NCBI GenBank assembly: GCA_000720535.1
Contig: JOAZ01000002.1
Coordinates: 1 to 64,000, forward strand
DNA length: 64,000 nt
From: Streptomyces halstedii
GTDB taxonomy: Bacteria; Actinomycetota; Actinomycetes; Streptomycetales; Streptomycetaceae
Direction: 5' to 3'
The translations under genes and the position numbers were made by a program. The notes under the pieces were generated by a model, which worked only from the letters and a program-made list of their open reading frames with translations, was not told the origin of the DNA and searched no databases. The number at the start of each line of letters is the position of its first letter. The stretch's first letter is position 1. Of the stretch, positions 33,661-42,295 are shown one piece after another.

Positions 33661-33701
33661 TTTCGCGCCTGTGGACAACCAGTTTCCGCGCCTGTGGATA
33701 G
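33661..33701. promoter_or_regulatory. Two DnaA-box-like sites in a 23-bp direct repeat
   Basis: TGTGGACAA (33670-33678) is the exact reverse complement of the Streptomyces DnaA box TTGTCCACA. TGTGGATAG (33693-33701) is one base from TGTGGATAA. Both stand in a direct repeat, TTYCGCGCCTGTGGA, with a 23-bp period, between argS and lysS. A regulatory role of DnaA here is possible, but binding has not been shown. Confidence 0.6.
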
Positions 33702-33796
33702 TCGTTTTCGTGCTGCGGGCGGCACCTGGGAGAATGGGTGTGCCCCTGGTAGGGGTTCCCCGATTGAGTCCTACACGAGAGAAGGACGTGCCGACC

Positions 33797-35551
33797 GTGG
33801 CTTCCAGTCAGAGCAGCACCGAGACCGACTGGGTCTCCCGCTTCGCGGACGATGTCATCGCCGAATCGGAGCGACGTGCGCCTGGCAAACCGGTCGTCGT
33901 CGCGTCCGGGCTCTCCCCGTCGGGCCCGATCCACCTCGGCAACCTCCGCGAGGTCATGACCCCGCACCTGGTCGCCGACGAGATCCGCCGCCGCGGGTAC
34001 ACCGTGCGGCACCTGATCTCCTGGGACGACTACGACCGCTACCGCAAGGTGCCGAACGGCGTCGAGGGCGTGGACGAGTCGTGGGCCGAGCACATCGGCA
34101 AGCCGCTGACCTCGGTGCCCGCCCCGGCCGGGTCCGCGTACCCGAACTGGGCCGAGCACTTCAAGGCGGCCATGACGAACGCCCTGGACGAGCTGGGCGT
34201 CGAGTACGACGGCATCAGCCAGACCGAGCAGTACACCGCCGGTGCCTACCGCGAGCAGATCCTGCACGCCATGCGGCACCGCGCCGACATCGACGCGGTG
34301 CTGGACCGCTACCGCACCAAGAAGGACGGCGCGGCGGGCGCGAAGGGCGGCGGCAAGAAGCCGCAGCAGAAGAAGGTGGACGAGGCCGAGCTGGAGGCCG
34401 CCGAGGGCTCCGGCGCGGCGAGCGAGGACGACGGCAGCTCGAACGCGGCCGGCTACTTCCCGTACAGGCCCTACTGCGGCAACTGCGAGAAGGACCTCAC
34501 CGTCGTCACCTCTTACGACGACGCCACCACCGAGCTGAACTACACCTGCTCGGCGTGCGACTTCGCCGAGACGGTCCGGCTCAACGAGTTCAACCGCGGC
34601 AAGCTGGTCTGGAAGGTCGACTGGCCGATGCGCTGGGCCTACGAGGGTGTGATCTTCGAGCCCAGCGGGGTGGACCACTCCTCGCCCGGTTCGTCCTTCG
34701 TCGTCGGCGGCCAGATCGTCCGCGAGGTCTTCGACGGCGTCCAGCCGATCGGCCCGATGTACGCCTTCGTCGGGATCTCCGGCATGGCGAAGATGTCCTC
34801 CAGCAAGGGCGGGGTGCCGACCCCGGCCGACGCGCTGAAGATCATGGAGGCGCCGCTGCTGCGCTGGCTGTACGCGCGCCGCAAGCCGAACCAGTCCTTC
34901 AAGATCGCCTTCGACCAGGAGATCCAGCGGCTCTACGACGAGTGGGACGCGCTGGGCCGCAAGGTCGCCGACGGCACGGTGCTGCCCGCCGACGCCGCCG
35001 CGTACGCCCGTGCGATCGGCACGGCCGCCGGTGAGCTGCCCAGCACCCCGCGCCCGCTGCCGTACCGCACGCTGGCCTCGGTGGCGGACATCACCGCCGG
35101 AGCCGAGGACCAGACGCTGCGCATCCTCAGCGAGCTGGACCCGGAGAACCCGCTGACCTCGCTCGACGAGGCGCGCCCCCGGCTCGACCGCGCGGAGAAC
35201 TGGATCAGCACCCAGGTCCCGGCCGAGGCCCGCACCATCGTGCGCCAGGAGCCGGACAAGGATCTGCTGGGCTCCCTGGACGAGCAGGGACGCGAGTCGC
35301 TGCGGCTGCTGCTGGACGGGCTCGACTCGCACTGGTCGCTGGACGGGCTGACCACACTCGTCTACGGCGTGCCCAAGGTCCTGGAGGGCCTGGAGCCCGA
35401 CGCCAAGCCGACGCCGGAGCTGAAGGTGGCCCAGCGGTCGTTCTTCGCGCTGCTGTACCGGCTGCTGGTCGGCCGGGACACCGGGCCGCGCCTGCCCACC
35501 CTGCTGCTCGCGGTGGGGGCGGACCGGGTGCGGACGCTGCTGGGCGCCTGA
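33797..35551 (+). CDS. lysS: Class I lysyl-tRNA synthetase
   Basis: The 584-residue enzyme is the archaeal-type class I LysRS found in actinomycetes and spirochaetes, not the usual bacterial class II form. [20 protein letters not shown] (about 37-56) holds the HIGH motif, and [11 protein letters not shown] (about 330-340) the KMSKS loop. Two CxxC pairs (YCGNC, TCSAC, about 217-248) form a zinc site after a Lys/Gly/Glu-rich insertion (about 175-212). The anticodon domain is helical. The GTG at 33797 lies ten bases behind GAAGGA, whereas another GTG at 33788 is too close to it. A perfect 24-bp terminator follows. Confidence 0.95.
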   Translation: MASSQSSTETDWVSRFADDVIAESERRAPGKPVVVASGLSPSGPIHLGNLREVMTPHLVADEIRRRGYTVRHLISWDDYDRYRKVPNGVEGVDESWAEHIGKPLTSVPAPAGSAYPNWAEHFKAAMTNALDELGVEYDGISQTEQYTAGAYREQILHAMRHRADIDAVLDRYRTKKDGAAGAKGGGKKPQQKKVDEAELEAAEGSGAASEDDGSSNAAGYFPYRPYCGNCEKDLTVVTSYDDATTELNYTCSACDFAETVRLNEFNRGKLVWKVDWPMRWAYEGVIFEPSGVDHSSPGSSFVVGGQIVREVFDGVQPIGPMYAFVGISGMAKMSSSKGGVPTPADALKIMEAPLLRWLYARRKPNQSFKIAFDQEIQRLYDEWDALGRKVADGTVLPADAAAYARAIGTAAGELPSTPRPLPYRTLASVADITAGAEDQTLRILSELDPENPLTSLDEARPRLDRAENWISTQVPAEARTIVRQEPDKDLLGSLDEQGRESLRLLLDGLDSHWSLDGLTTLVYGVPKVLEGLEPDAKPTPELKVAQRSFFALLYRLLVGRDTGPRLPTLLLAVGADRVRTLLGA

Positions 35552-35566
35552 CCCCGCCGTATGTGA

Positions 35567-35618
35567 GGACACGAGAACCGGGCGGGCCGTGGGAACGGCC
35601 CGCCCGGTTCTCGTGTCC
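35567..35618. terminator. Very strong bidirectional terminator after lysS
   Basis: A perfect 24-bp stem (35567-35590 with 35595-35618) closes a 4-nt loop. It separates converging lysS and the DUF2637 gene and is the longest perfect hairpin seen in the window. Confidence 0.9.
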
Positions 35619-35629
35619 GGGCACGTACG

Positions 35630-37441
35630 TCAGGCGATGTGGTCGGCCGACATCTCGCTGTCGAAGCGCTGCTTGAAGCCCGGCAGCAGACGGCGCAGCA
35701 GCGCACCGCTGCGCGGATGGTGGACGTTGTGGCCGTCGGCGAGGTGGATGTCGAGGACCGCGGCGTTCGGGTAGTCGTGGTTCTCACGGGTGTACGAGCA
35801 GAACACCTCGTACGCCTTCGCGCTGAACTGCGCCTCGGCGGCCGCCCACTCGGCCGCCTTCTGGGCGTCGCGGGGCGGCTGGGAGTCCTGGGGCTGGGCG
35901 TTCTGGGGCTGGGGCTGGGGGGCTCGCTGGTCCTGGGCCTGCTGGTCCTGGGCCTGCGGGGGCTGGGCCTGCTGGGGCCGGGGGGCCTGGGGCTGCTGCT
36001 CCGGTGCCTGCTGCTCGTGCGTCTGCTGCGGCTGGGGCTGCTGCTCCTGGGTCTGCGGGGCCGGAATCCTTCCGGTGTGCGGCTGCTCGGCCTGCTGCCC
36101 GGGGTACTGGTCCCGCTCCTCCGGGTGCGAGGGCGCCTCGTGCTCGTACTGCTGCTCCAGCAGACGGGGGTGCGGGACGGCGCCGATCGTGCCCACGTTG
36201 CCGAGCGGCCGGGTGCGGCCGCCGGGGCCGGTGGGGACGCGGACCGGAGTGGGCTCCAGGCCCTCCACCTGCGTCGGGTCGTACGCCCTCTCGCCCGTGT
36301 CACCCGTGTCGCCCGGGAGCTGGGACGCGGCGAACCACGGGCTGTGGTGCGCGCCGGGACCCTCCTGCGGCCACTCGGCCTGGGGCTGCTGGGTCTGCTG
36401 CGCGTGCTGGATCTGCTGGGCGTTCTGGATCTGCTGGGCCTGCTGGGCAGGTTGGGGCTGCTGGGGTGTCTGCGGTCCCTGCTGGGCCTGCTGGGCTTGT
36501 TGGGGTGCCTGCGGTCCGGTCGGCGCCGGGGCCCCGTGCTGCTCCTGGGGGCCGGGTCGGCCCTGCTCCCCTTGCTGTTCCGGCCGGCCCTGCTGTTCCC
36601 GGTGAACCTGCTGCCCCTGCCGTCCCTGCTGTCCCTTGTGGAGCAGCTGTACGGGCTGTTCCGCCTGCTGCGGGACGTACGGGAGCTGCGGCTGCCCCGC
36701 CTCGGTCTCCACGGCGGCCGGACCCGGCGCCGGGGCGGGCGGCAGGAGCGCCGGTTCGATGCCTGCGGCGGCGAGCCCGGCCGGGGCGGTGTCGGCGAGC
36801 GGGACGCCGTACTTGGCCAGCCGCAGCGGCATCATCGACTCGATGGGTGCCTTGCGGCGCCAGTTCCGGCCGAAGCGGGCCTGGAGGCGGGCCTGGTAGA
36901 CCAGCCGGTCCTGTTCGAGCTTGATGACCTGCTCGTAACTCCGCAGCTCCCACAGCTTCATGCGCCGCCACAGCTTGAACGTGGGGACGGGGGAGAGCAG
37001 CCAGCGGGTGAGGCGGACGCCCTCCATGTGCTTGTCGGCCGTGATGTCCGCGATCCGGCCCACGGCGTGCCGGGCGGCCTCGACCGAGACGACGAACAGC
37101 ACCGGGATCACCGCGTGCATGCCCGTACCGAGCGGATCCGGCCAGGCGGCGGCGCCGTTGAACGCGATCGTCGCGGCCGTCAGGAGCCACGCCGTCTGGC
37201 GCAGCAGCGGGAACGGGATGCGCATCCACGTCAGGAGCAGGTCGAGCGCGAGCAGGACGCAGATGCCCGCGTCGATACCGATCGGGAAGACCAGCGAGAA
37301 GTCGCCGAAGCCCTTCTCCAGCGCGAGTTCGCGCACGGCGGCGTACGACCCCGCGAAGCCGATCGCGGCGATGAGCACCGCGCCGGCGACGACGACCCCG
37401 ATCAGTACCTTGTGCGTGCGTGTGAGCTGCATGGCGGCCAC
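35630..37441 (-). CDS. DUF2637 membrane protein with long Gln-rich region
   Basis: The 603-residue protein has four membrane spans in its first 125 residues, including VLIGVVVAGAVLIAAIGFAG, DAGICVLLALDLLLTWM and AVIPVLFVVSVEAARHAV. This DUF2637 module is related to SpdB-type membrane proteins of Streptomyces conjugative plasmids. A basic cytoplasmic stretch (about 145-215) follows. Then comes a low-complexity region rich in Gln, Pro and Ala (about 255-540), with runs such as QQAQQAQQGPQTPQQ. A compact C-terminal domain (about 545-603: AYEVFCSYTRENHDYPNA) ends the protein. The GTG at 37441 is seven bases behind GGAGGGG and is preferred to the ATG three codons later. No transfer genes are nearby. 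Confidence 0.8.
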   Translation of the reverse strand: MAAMQLTRTHKVLIGVVVAGAVLIAAIGFAGSYAAVRELALEKGFGDFSLVFPIGIDAGICVLLALDLLLTWMRIPFPLLRQTAWLLTAATIAFNGAAAWPDPLGTGMHAVIPVLFVVSVEAARHAVGRIADITADKHMEGVRLTRWLLSPVPTFKLWRRMKLWELRSYEQVIKLEQDRLVYQARLQARFGRNWRRKAPIESMMPLRLAKYGVPLADTAPAGLAAAGIEPALLPPAPAPGPAAVETEAGQPQLPYVPQQAEQPVQLLHKGQQGRQGQQVHREQQGRPEQQGEQGRPGPQEQHGAPAPTGPQAPQQAQQAQQGPQTPQQPQPAQQAQQIQNAQQIQHAQQTQQPQAEWPQEGPGAHHSPWFAASQLPGDTGDTGERAYDPTQVEGLEPTPVRVPTGPGGRTRPLGNVGTIGAVPHPRLLEQQYEHEAPSHPEERDQYPGQQAEQPHTGRIPAPQTQEQQPQPQQTHEQQAPEQQPQAPRPQQAQPPQAQDQQAQDQRAPQPQPQNAQPQDSQPPRDAQKAAEWAAAEAQFSAKAYEVFCSYTRENHDYPNAAVLDIHLADGHNVHHPRSGALLRRLLPGFKQRFDSEMSADHIA

Positions 37442-37623
37442 CCGCAGTCCCCTCCCGAACTTCGAAGAACCGGCCCCATTTCGGCAACCGGCGCGGGCAC
37501 AGCCTGGCACATGTGTACGAGAGGTGGTGAGTGGGGAGGGGCCGAAACCCGGCCCTCGGGGGAGGACCGGGTTTCGTCGGCGGGCGTCTGGTCAGCGGCT
37601 TCGGGGGCCGCGCCGGGCGTAGG

Positions 37624-38448
37624 TCACGACTTGTCGTCGCTCTTGGCGCCGTCCTTCTCCGTGTCCTTGCCGTCGCTCTTGTCCTCGCTCTTGTCCGAGG
37701 CCTTCGCGGAGGCGGACGCGGACGGGGACGTCTCGTCGTCGGCGTCCTTGGTGCCGACCGAGGCCACCGCCTCCTTGGCGGCCTTCTGCGCGTCCTTGAG
37801 GATGTCGGCGCCGGAGGGGGTCTTGGCGCCCGCGTACCCCGCGCCGTTGTAGGTGAGGGTGACGACGACATTGCCGGTACGGGCCACGACCGTGGCGTAC
37901 TTGAAGTCCTCGCCGGTCTTCTTGAGGTCGTAGGTGACGACGGTGGCCTCCTCGCCGACGCCCTCGGCCGGGGCCGCGGCGACCTTCTGCGCGTCCTCCG
38001 CGGCGCGCGCCTTGGCGACCTGCTTGGTGAACTCGGCCGTGGCGCGCTCGGCACCGCTGCCCAGGGACTGGTCCGAGGCGAAGCGGGTGAAGCCGACGTC
38101 GAGCCAGCGGTACTGCGAGCCCTTGACGCCGTTGTCGTCCAGGCCGTTCCACGAGCAACTGGCGCGGGTCGAGGTGTCGCTGGACTTCCCGGCCGTGCCG
38201 CCCTTGGTCTTCGCCTTGGGGACCAGGTCCGTGATGGTCTTCTTGCCGAGCGAGGTGCAGGCGTCCGGAAGCTCGGAGAACTTCGCCGGCTCGACGGTCG
38301 GCTCCGCCGACCCCGAGCCGCTGGGAGAGGTGGAGGAGCCCGTGTCCTTCTCGTCGCCGGAGTCCGACGAGCAGCCGGCGACGACGAGCATCACCGGGAC
38401 GGCGGCGCAGACGAGTATGCGGGACAGTCGCGGGGCTGATCGGTGCAT
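37624..38448 (-). CDS. DUF3558 lipoprotein (first of a pair)
   Basis: The 274-residue lipoprotein has a signal with lipobox VAGC (Cys about 25) and a Ser/Glu-rich linker. A DUF3558-like domain (about 50-225) follows, with PDACTSLGKKTITDLVP and ASCSWNGLD and conserved Cys probably in a disulfide. The tail is extremely charged (KASDKSEDKSDGKDTEKD). The role of DUF3558 outside the cell membrane is unknown. The next gene upstream on the same strand is a second, diverged copy, so the two probably arose by duplication. The ATG at 38448 begins MHRSAPRLSR. Confidence 0.82.
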   Translation of the reverse strand: MHRSAPRLSRILVCAAVPVMLVVAGCSSDSGDEKDTGSSTSPSGSGSAEPTVEPAKFSELPDACTSLGKKTITDLVPKAKTKGGTAGKSSDTSTRASCSWNGLDDNGVKGSQYRWLDVGFTRFASDQSLGSGAERATAEFTKQVAKARAAEDAQKVAAAPAEGVGEEATVVTYDLKKTGEDFKYATVVARTGNVVVTLTYNGAGYAGAKTPSGADILKDAQKAAKEAVASVGTKDADDETSPSASASAKASDKSEDKSDGKDTEKDGAKSDDKS

Positions 38449-38651
38449 GGTTCCTTCACTCGGACGGCACGGCGGTCCCGGTCGTGCGGGTGGTCGGTCG
38501 TGCTGGCGGTCGGGCGGGCGGTCCGGAGCGGTGCCGGGACCCGGCCCGGTGCTCCGGAGGGCCACGGTACGACGGACGGCGACCGGACGCCGCCTCGGCC
38601 GGGGACGCCGGGAGCACGGGACGGCACCCGTGGCCGCCGCCCCGGCCGGGG

Positions 38652-39425
38652 CTACTCGCTGAGGGTCTCGGACAGATTCCGGGCCAGGGCCTGGGCCTTC
38701 TCCTGGAGTTCCTTGCTGTCGGGGACCTCGGTGACGCGCGCGGGCTGCTCGGTGTACCGGACGGTCACGATGACGTTCGATGTGCGGAACACCACGCTGA
38801 CGGTGCGGTGCTGTGCGGTGGATCCCGCCCGGGTGAGCGCGTCGTCCAGGAACGCGGCGTCACCGAGCCCGTCGAGCAGGCGCGGCAGCAGGTCGTCCGG
38901 GGAACCGGCGCCGTCCGTGCCGTTGGTCGGCGTGGTGGAGGAGCCGGTGGAGGACGAGCCGGACGGGGTGCCGCCGCTCTGGCCGGCCATCTGCGGCAGG
39001 GCGGTGTCCTGCTGCTTGGCGAACACCTCGCGGGCACGGTCGTCGTCGCTGACCGCGGGGTCGTAGGACACCACGCGTTCGAAGTCGATCGAGAGGTTCC
39101 GGGAGGCGTCCGGGGCCTCGGACTTCCAGCGGCAGCCGACCTTGCGGTCGTTGTCGTAGGTCACGGCGGGCGTGCCCTCGTACAGCTTCTCCTGCTGTTC
39201 CTCGGGCAGGTCCTCGGCGCCGGGCAGCAGGTCCTTCAGGGTGGCACGCGGCACCGCGCGGCAGGACTGGGGCAGCGTCCGGTACTTGCCGGGGGGCGCG
39301 GCCGTCACCGTGGGGCTGCCGGGCTTGCTGTCGGCACCGGAATCACCGGCACCGGAGCCGGCGCTGCAGCCGGCGACGAGCGCTGCGAGTAGCGCGACGC
39401 CGGGTACGTACGCCATGGGTCGCAC
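38652..39425 (-). CDS. DUF3558 lipoprotein (second of a pair)
   Basis: The 257-residue lipoprotein has a short signal (MRPMAYVPGVALLAALVAGC, lipobox VAGC) and a DUF3558-like domain. PQSCRAVPRATLKDLLPGAED (about 47-67) and KVGCRWKSEAPDASRNLSIDF carry the two Cys expected in the family. A Ser/Thr/Gly insertion (about 145-170) interrupts the domain. The GTG at 39425 sits nine bases behind GGGAG and is chosen over the ATG three codons later. It lies 203 bases upstream of its paralogue, on the same strand, and diverges from rtcB. Confidence 0.8.
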   Translation of the reverse strand: MRPMAYVPGVALLAALVAGCSAGSGAGDSGADSKPGSPTVTAAPPGKYRTLPQSCRAVPRATLKDLLPGAEDLPEEQQEKLYEGTPAVTYDNDRKVGCRWKSEAPDASRNLSIDFERVVSYDPAVSDDDRAREVFAKQQDTALPQMAGQSGGTPSGSSSTGSSTTPTNGTDGAGSPDDLLPRLLDGLGDAAFLDDALTRAGSTAQHRTVSVVFRTSNVIVTVRYTEQPARVTEVPDSKELQEKAQALARNLSETLSE

Positions 39426-39588
39426 GGGACCGGGCTCCCTTCGGTACGGAAAACGAGTTGCCGCTCGACGGCGGCCGATGGAGACAATGTGTATCGCACG
39501 CGCCGCTGTGAATGCCGGTCGGCCGACCTGTATGCCGACCTTGGCACCGGTTTTGCGCTTTCGGTTTTTTCGGGGGAATAGAGGGGTT

Positions 39589-40782
39589 ATGTCGTATGTA
39601 GAGGTACCGGGGGCGAAGGTTCCCATCCGCATGTGGGCGGACCCGGCGTCCGTGGAGGACGTCGCGATGCGTCAGCTGCGGAACGTGGCGACCCTGCCGT
39701 GGATCAAGGGGCTCGCGGTCATGCCGGACGTCCACTTCGGCAAGGGCGCGACGGTCGGCTCGGTGATCGCGATGCACGGGGCGGTCTGCCCGGCGGCGGT
39801 GGGCGTGGACATCGGCTGCGGGATGTCCGCGGTCAAGACCTCGCTGACCGCCAACGACCTGCCGGGGGACCTCTCCCGGCTGCGGTCGAAGATCGAGCAG
39901 GCGATCCCGGTGGGACGCGGGATGCACGACTCCATGGTGGACCCGGGACGGCTGCACGGCTTCCCGGCCACCGGCTGGGACGACTTCTGGTCGCGGTTCG
40001 ACGGGGTCGCCGACGCGGTCAAGTTCCGTCAGGAGCGTGCCACCAAGCAGATGGGGACGCTGGGGAGCGGCAACCACTTCATCGAGTTCTGCCTCGACGA
40101 GGCGGGTTCGGTCTGGCTGATGCTGCACTCCGGATCCCGGAACATCGGCAAGGAGCTGGCCGACTTCCACATCGGCCAGGCCCAGAAGCTCCCGCACAAC
40201 CAGGACCTGGTCGACCGTGACCTGGCGGTCTTCATCGCGGACACCCCGCAGATGGCGGCGTACCGCAACGACCTCTTCTGGGCGCAGGAGTACGCGAAGT
40301 ACAACCGCGCGATCATGATGGGCCTCTTCCAGGACGTGGTGCGCAAGGAGTTCAAGAAGGCGAGGGTCACCTTCGACCCGGTCATCTCCTGCCACCACAA
40401 CTACGTGGCGGAGGAGCGGTACGACGGCATGGACCTGCTGGTCACCCGCAAGGGCGCGATCCGGGCGGGGTCGGGGGACTTCGGGATCATCCCGGGCTCC
40501 ATGGGCACCGGCTCGTACATCGTGAAGGGCCTCGGGAACGCGAAGTCGTTCAACTCCGCCTCGCACGGCGCGGGCCGGCGGATGAGCCGGAACGCCGCCA
40601 AGCGGGCGTTCTCCACGAAGGACCTGGAGGACCAGACGCGGGGGGTGGAGTGCCGCAAGGACTCCGGTGTGGTGGACGAGATCCCGGCCGCGTACAAGCC
40701 GATCGAGCAGGTCATCGACCAGCAGCGGGACCTGGTCGAGGTGGTGGCCAAGCTGAAGCAGGTCGTCTGTGTGAAGGGCTGA
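39589..40782 (+). CDS. rtcB: RtcB family RNA-splicing ligase
   Basis: The 397-residue protein has the complete RtcB active site. GVDIGCGM (about 73-80) supplies the Asp and Cys metal ligands, GNHFIEFC (about 155) and LHSGSRNIGK (about 174-183) a His each. Further motifs are CHHNYV (about 267), GSMGTGSYIVKG and SFNSASHGAGRRMSR (about 320-334), which carries the guanylylated His. RtcB joins 2',3'-cyclic phosphate and 5'-OH RNA ends using GTP and manganese. GAGGGG precedes the ATG. There is no archease, RtcA or RtcR gene beside it. It appears to be a single-gene transcript, so its RNA substrate cannot be inferred. Confidence 0.92.
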   Translation: MSYVEVPGAKVPIRMWADPASVEDVAMRQLRNVATLPWIKGLAVMPDVHFGKGATVGSVIAMHGAVCPAAVGVDIGCGMSAVKTSLTANDLPGDLSRLRSKIEQAIPVGRGMHDSMVDPGRLHGFPATGWDDFWSRFDGVADAVKFRQERATKQMGTLGSGNHFIEFCLDEAGSVWLMLHSGSRNIGKELADFHIGQAQKLPHNQDLVDRDLAVFIADTPQMAAYRNDLFWAQEYAKYNRAIMMGLFQDVVRKEFKKARVTFDPVISCHHNYVAEERYDGMDLLVTRKGAIRAGSGDFGIIPGSMGTGSYIVKGLGNAKSFNSASHGAGRRMSRNAAKRAFSTKDLEDQTRGVECRKDSGVVDEIPAAYKPIEQVIDQQRDLVEVVAKLKQVVCVKG

Positions 40783-40789
40783 CCCGGGG

Positions 40790-40820
40790 GGCCGGAGGGG
40801 CGCGGGGGGCTCCTCCGGCC
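40790..40820. terminator. Possible bidirectional terminator between rtcB and SDR gene
   Basis: GGCCGGAGG and CCTCCGGCC form a 9-bp stem with a 13-nt G-rich loop between two converging genes. It is weaker than the other hairpins in the window. Confidence 0.45.
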
Positions 40821-40831
40821 GCCGGTGGACG

Positions 40832-41590
40832 TCAGAGCGTGCGGTGGACCTTGGAGTTGGATGCCTGGGCGCGGGGGCGCACCACCAGGAGGTCGATGTT
40901 GACGTGGCTGGGGCGGGTGACGGCCCAGGTGATCGTGTCGGCCACGTCGTCGGCGGTGAGGGGGGCGTCGACGCCCGCGTACACCTGGGCCGCCTTCTCG
41001 GTGTCGCCCCGGAAGCGGGTGGTGGCGAACTCCTCGGTCCTGACCATGCCGGGCGCCACCTCGATGACCCGGACCGGGGTGCCGACGATCTCCAGGCGCA
41101 GGGTCTCGGCGAGGACGTGCTCGCCGTGCTTGGCCGCGACATAGCCGCCGCCGCCCTCGTAGGCGGCCAGGGCCGCCGTCGAGGAGAGGATCACGATCGT
41201 GCCGTCGCCGCTCGCCGTGAGGGCGGGCAGGAGTGCCTGGGTGACGTTGAGGGTGCCGATGACGTTCGTCTCGTACATCTGGCGCCAGTCGGCGGGGTCG
41301 CCGGTCGCCACCGGGTCCGCGCCCAGCGCGCCGCCCGCGTTGTTGACGAGGACGGCCAGCGAACGGAACGCGGTGGCGAACTCGTCCACCGCCGCCCGGT
41401 CGGTGACGTCCAGGGCGTACGCGGTGGCCTGGTGGCCCGCCTCGGTGAGCTCGGCGGCGAGCGCCTCGACGCGGTCCCCGCGCCGGGCGGTCAGCACCAC
41501 GCGGTATCCGGCGGCGGCCAGCTGCCGGGCGGTCGCGGCGCCGATACCGCTGCTCGCACCGGTGACGACGGCGATGGGGGTGGCGGCCAT
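40832..41590 (-). CDS. SDR family NAD(P)-dependent oxidoreductase
   Basis: The 252-residue classical short-chain dehydrogenase has TGASSGIG (about 10-17) for cofactor binding, NNAG (about 87-90), and the catalytic Ser of ILSST (about 135) with Y-V-A-A-K (about 150-154). TARRGDRVEAL suggests preference for NADP, because the acidic residue after the second strand is replaced by Arg. The profile resembles YdfG-type serine/3-hydroxy acid dehydrogenases (PGMVRTEEF, FRGDTEKAAQVY). Substrate is unproven. Confidence 0.9.
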   Translation of the reverse strand: MAATPIAVVTGASSGIGAATARQLAAAGYRVVLTARRGDRVEALAAELTEAGHQATAYALDVTDRAAVDEFATAFRSLAVLVNNAGGALGADPVATGDPADWRQMYETNVIGTLNVTQALLPALTASGDGTIVILSSTAALAAYEGGGGYVAAKHGEHVLAETLRLEIVGTPVRVIEVAPGMVRTEEFATTRFRGDTEKAAQVYAGVDAPLTADDVADTITWAVTRPSHVNIDLLVVRPRAQASNSKVHRTL

Positions 41591-41770
41591 GGCGAACTCC
41601 TCGGACAGCTGATCGGTACGGGCCCAGGATAGGCAGCCGGGGAGGGGAGCGCGGGGGCTGTCCGGTGGCCGGGCGCCGGCCGGTGGCGGCCGGGGCGGGG
41701 CGGTGCCGGCCGGTGGGTGCGGGCGGGCGCCGGCCGGGGGGTGCGGGTCGGCGGTCGCGGGTCGGCGGGG

Positions 41771-41812
41771 CTGCTCAGTGGGCGCTGCTCAGTGGGCGCT
41801 GCTCAGTGGTCG
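41771..41812. repeat. 14-bp tandem repeat, three copies
   Basis: CTGCTCAGTGGGCG repeats at 41771-41784, 41785-41798 and, with one change, 41799-41812. The third copy contains the stop codon of the YnfA gene. The preceding 130 bases (41640-41770) are low-complexity G/C sequence without a gene. Confidence 0.9.
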
Positions 41813-42138
41813 CGCGGGGCGTACATGATCAGCGCCATGCCGGCCAGGCAGATCAGCGCCCCGGTCACGTCCCAGCGGTCCGGGCGGTAGCCGTCGGCGA
41901 CCATGCCCCAGGCGATCGAACCGGCGACGAAGACCCCGCCGTACGCGGCGAGGATGCGGCCGAAGTCGCCGTCGGGCTGGAGCGTGGCCACGAAGCCGTA
42001 CGCGCCGAGCGCGATGACACCGGCGCCGATCCAGATCCAGCCCCGGTGCTCGCGCACCCCCTGCCAGACGAGCCAGGCGCCGCCGATCTCGAAGAGCGCG
42101 GCGACGACGAAGAGGGCGACGGAGCGGGCGAGCAGCAT
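41803..42138 (-). CDS. YnfA family (UPF0060) membrane protein
   Basis: The 111-residue protein has four membrane spans, as in the small multidrug resistance fold. [20 protein letters not shown] (about 10-29) carries the family's conserved Glu, [33 protein letters not shown] and [17 protein letters not shown] complete the signature. YnfA proteins are implicated in efflux of cationic compounds. The substrate here is unknown. The ATG at 42138 is followed upstream by a block of six 22-bp repeats. Confidence 0.9.
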   Translation of the reverse strand: MLLARSVALFVVAALFEIGGAWLVWQGVREHRGWIWIGAGVIALGAYGFVATLQPDGDFGRILAAYGGVFVAGSIAWGMVADGYRPDRWDVTGALICLAGMALIMYAPRDH

Positions 42139-42154
42139 GGGAACAGCGTGTCAC

Positions 42155-42286
42155 GCCCATGGGAACGCGGCTCCGGCCCCATGGGGAGCGGCCCCCGGAC
42201 CCACGGGCAGCGGCCTGCGGCCCCATCGGCAGTGGCTTCCGGCTCCACCGGGAGCGGCCCCCGGCCCCACCCGGCAGCGGCCTCCG
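42155..42286. repeat. Six imperfect 22-bp tandem repeats
   Basis: The unit GCCCCATGGGGAGCGGCCCCCG recurs at 42155-42175, 42176-42197, 42198-42219, 42220-42241, 42242-42263 and 42264-42286, with one to six changes per copy. The block fills nearly the whole gap between the Mut7-C gene's stop and the YnfA start and would lie in the YnfA leader if that gene is transcribed with its upstream neighbour. Confidence 0.9.
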
Positions 42287-42295
42287 GCAAGGGGC

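Noticed and set aside
35873-36660. Large plus-strand frames opposite the Gln-rich protein, reading Leu/Gly/Trp-rich
   Set aside because: They are the mirror of CAG/CTG-type low-complexity codons in the DUF2637 gene. The minus-strand frame has four clear membrane spans and a ribosome binding site.
35630-37441. Integrated conjugative element around the DUF2637 gene
   Set aside because: No integrase, attachment-site repeat, replication or TraB-like gene was seen on either side, and lysS and lipoprotein genes flank it directly.
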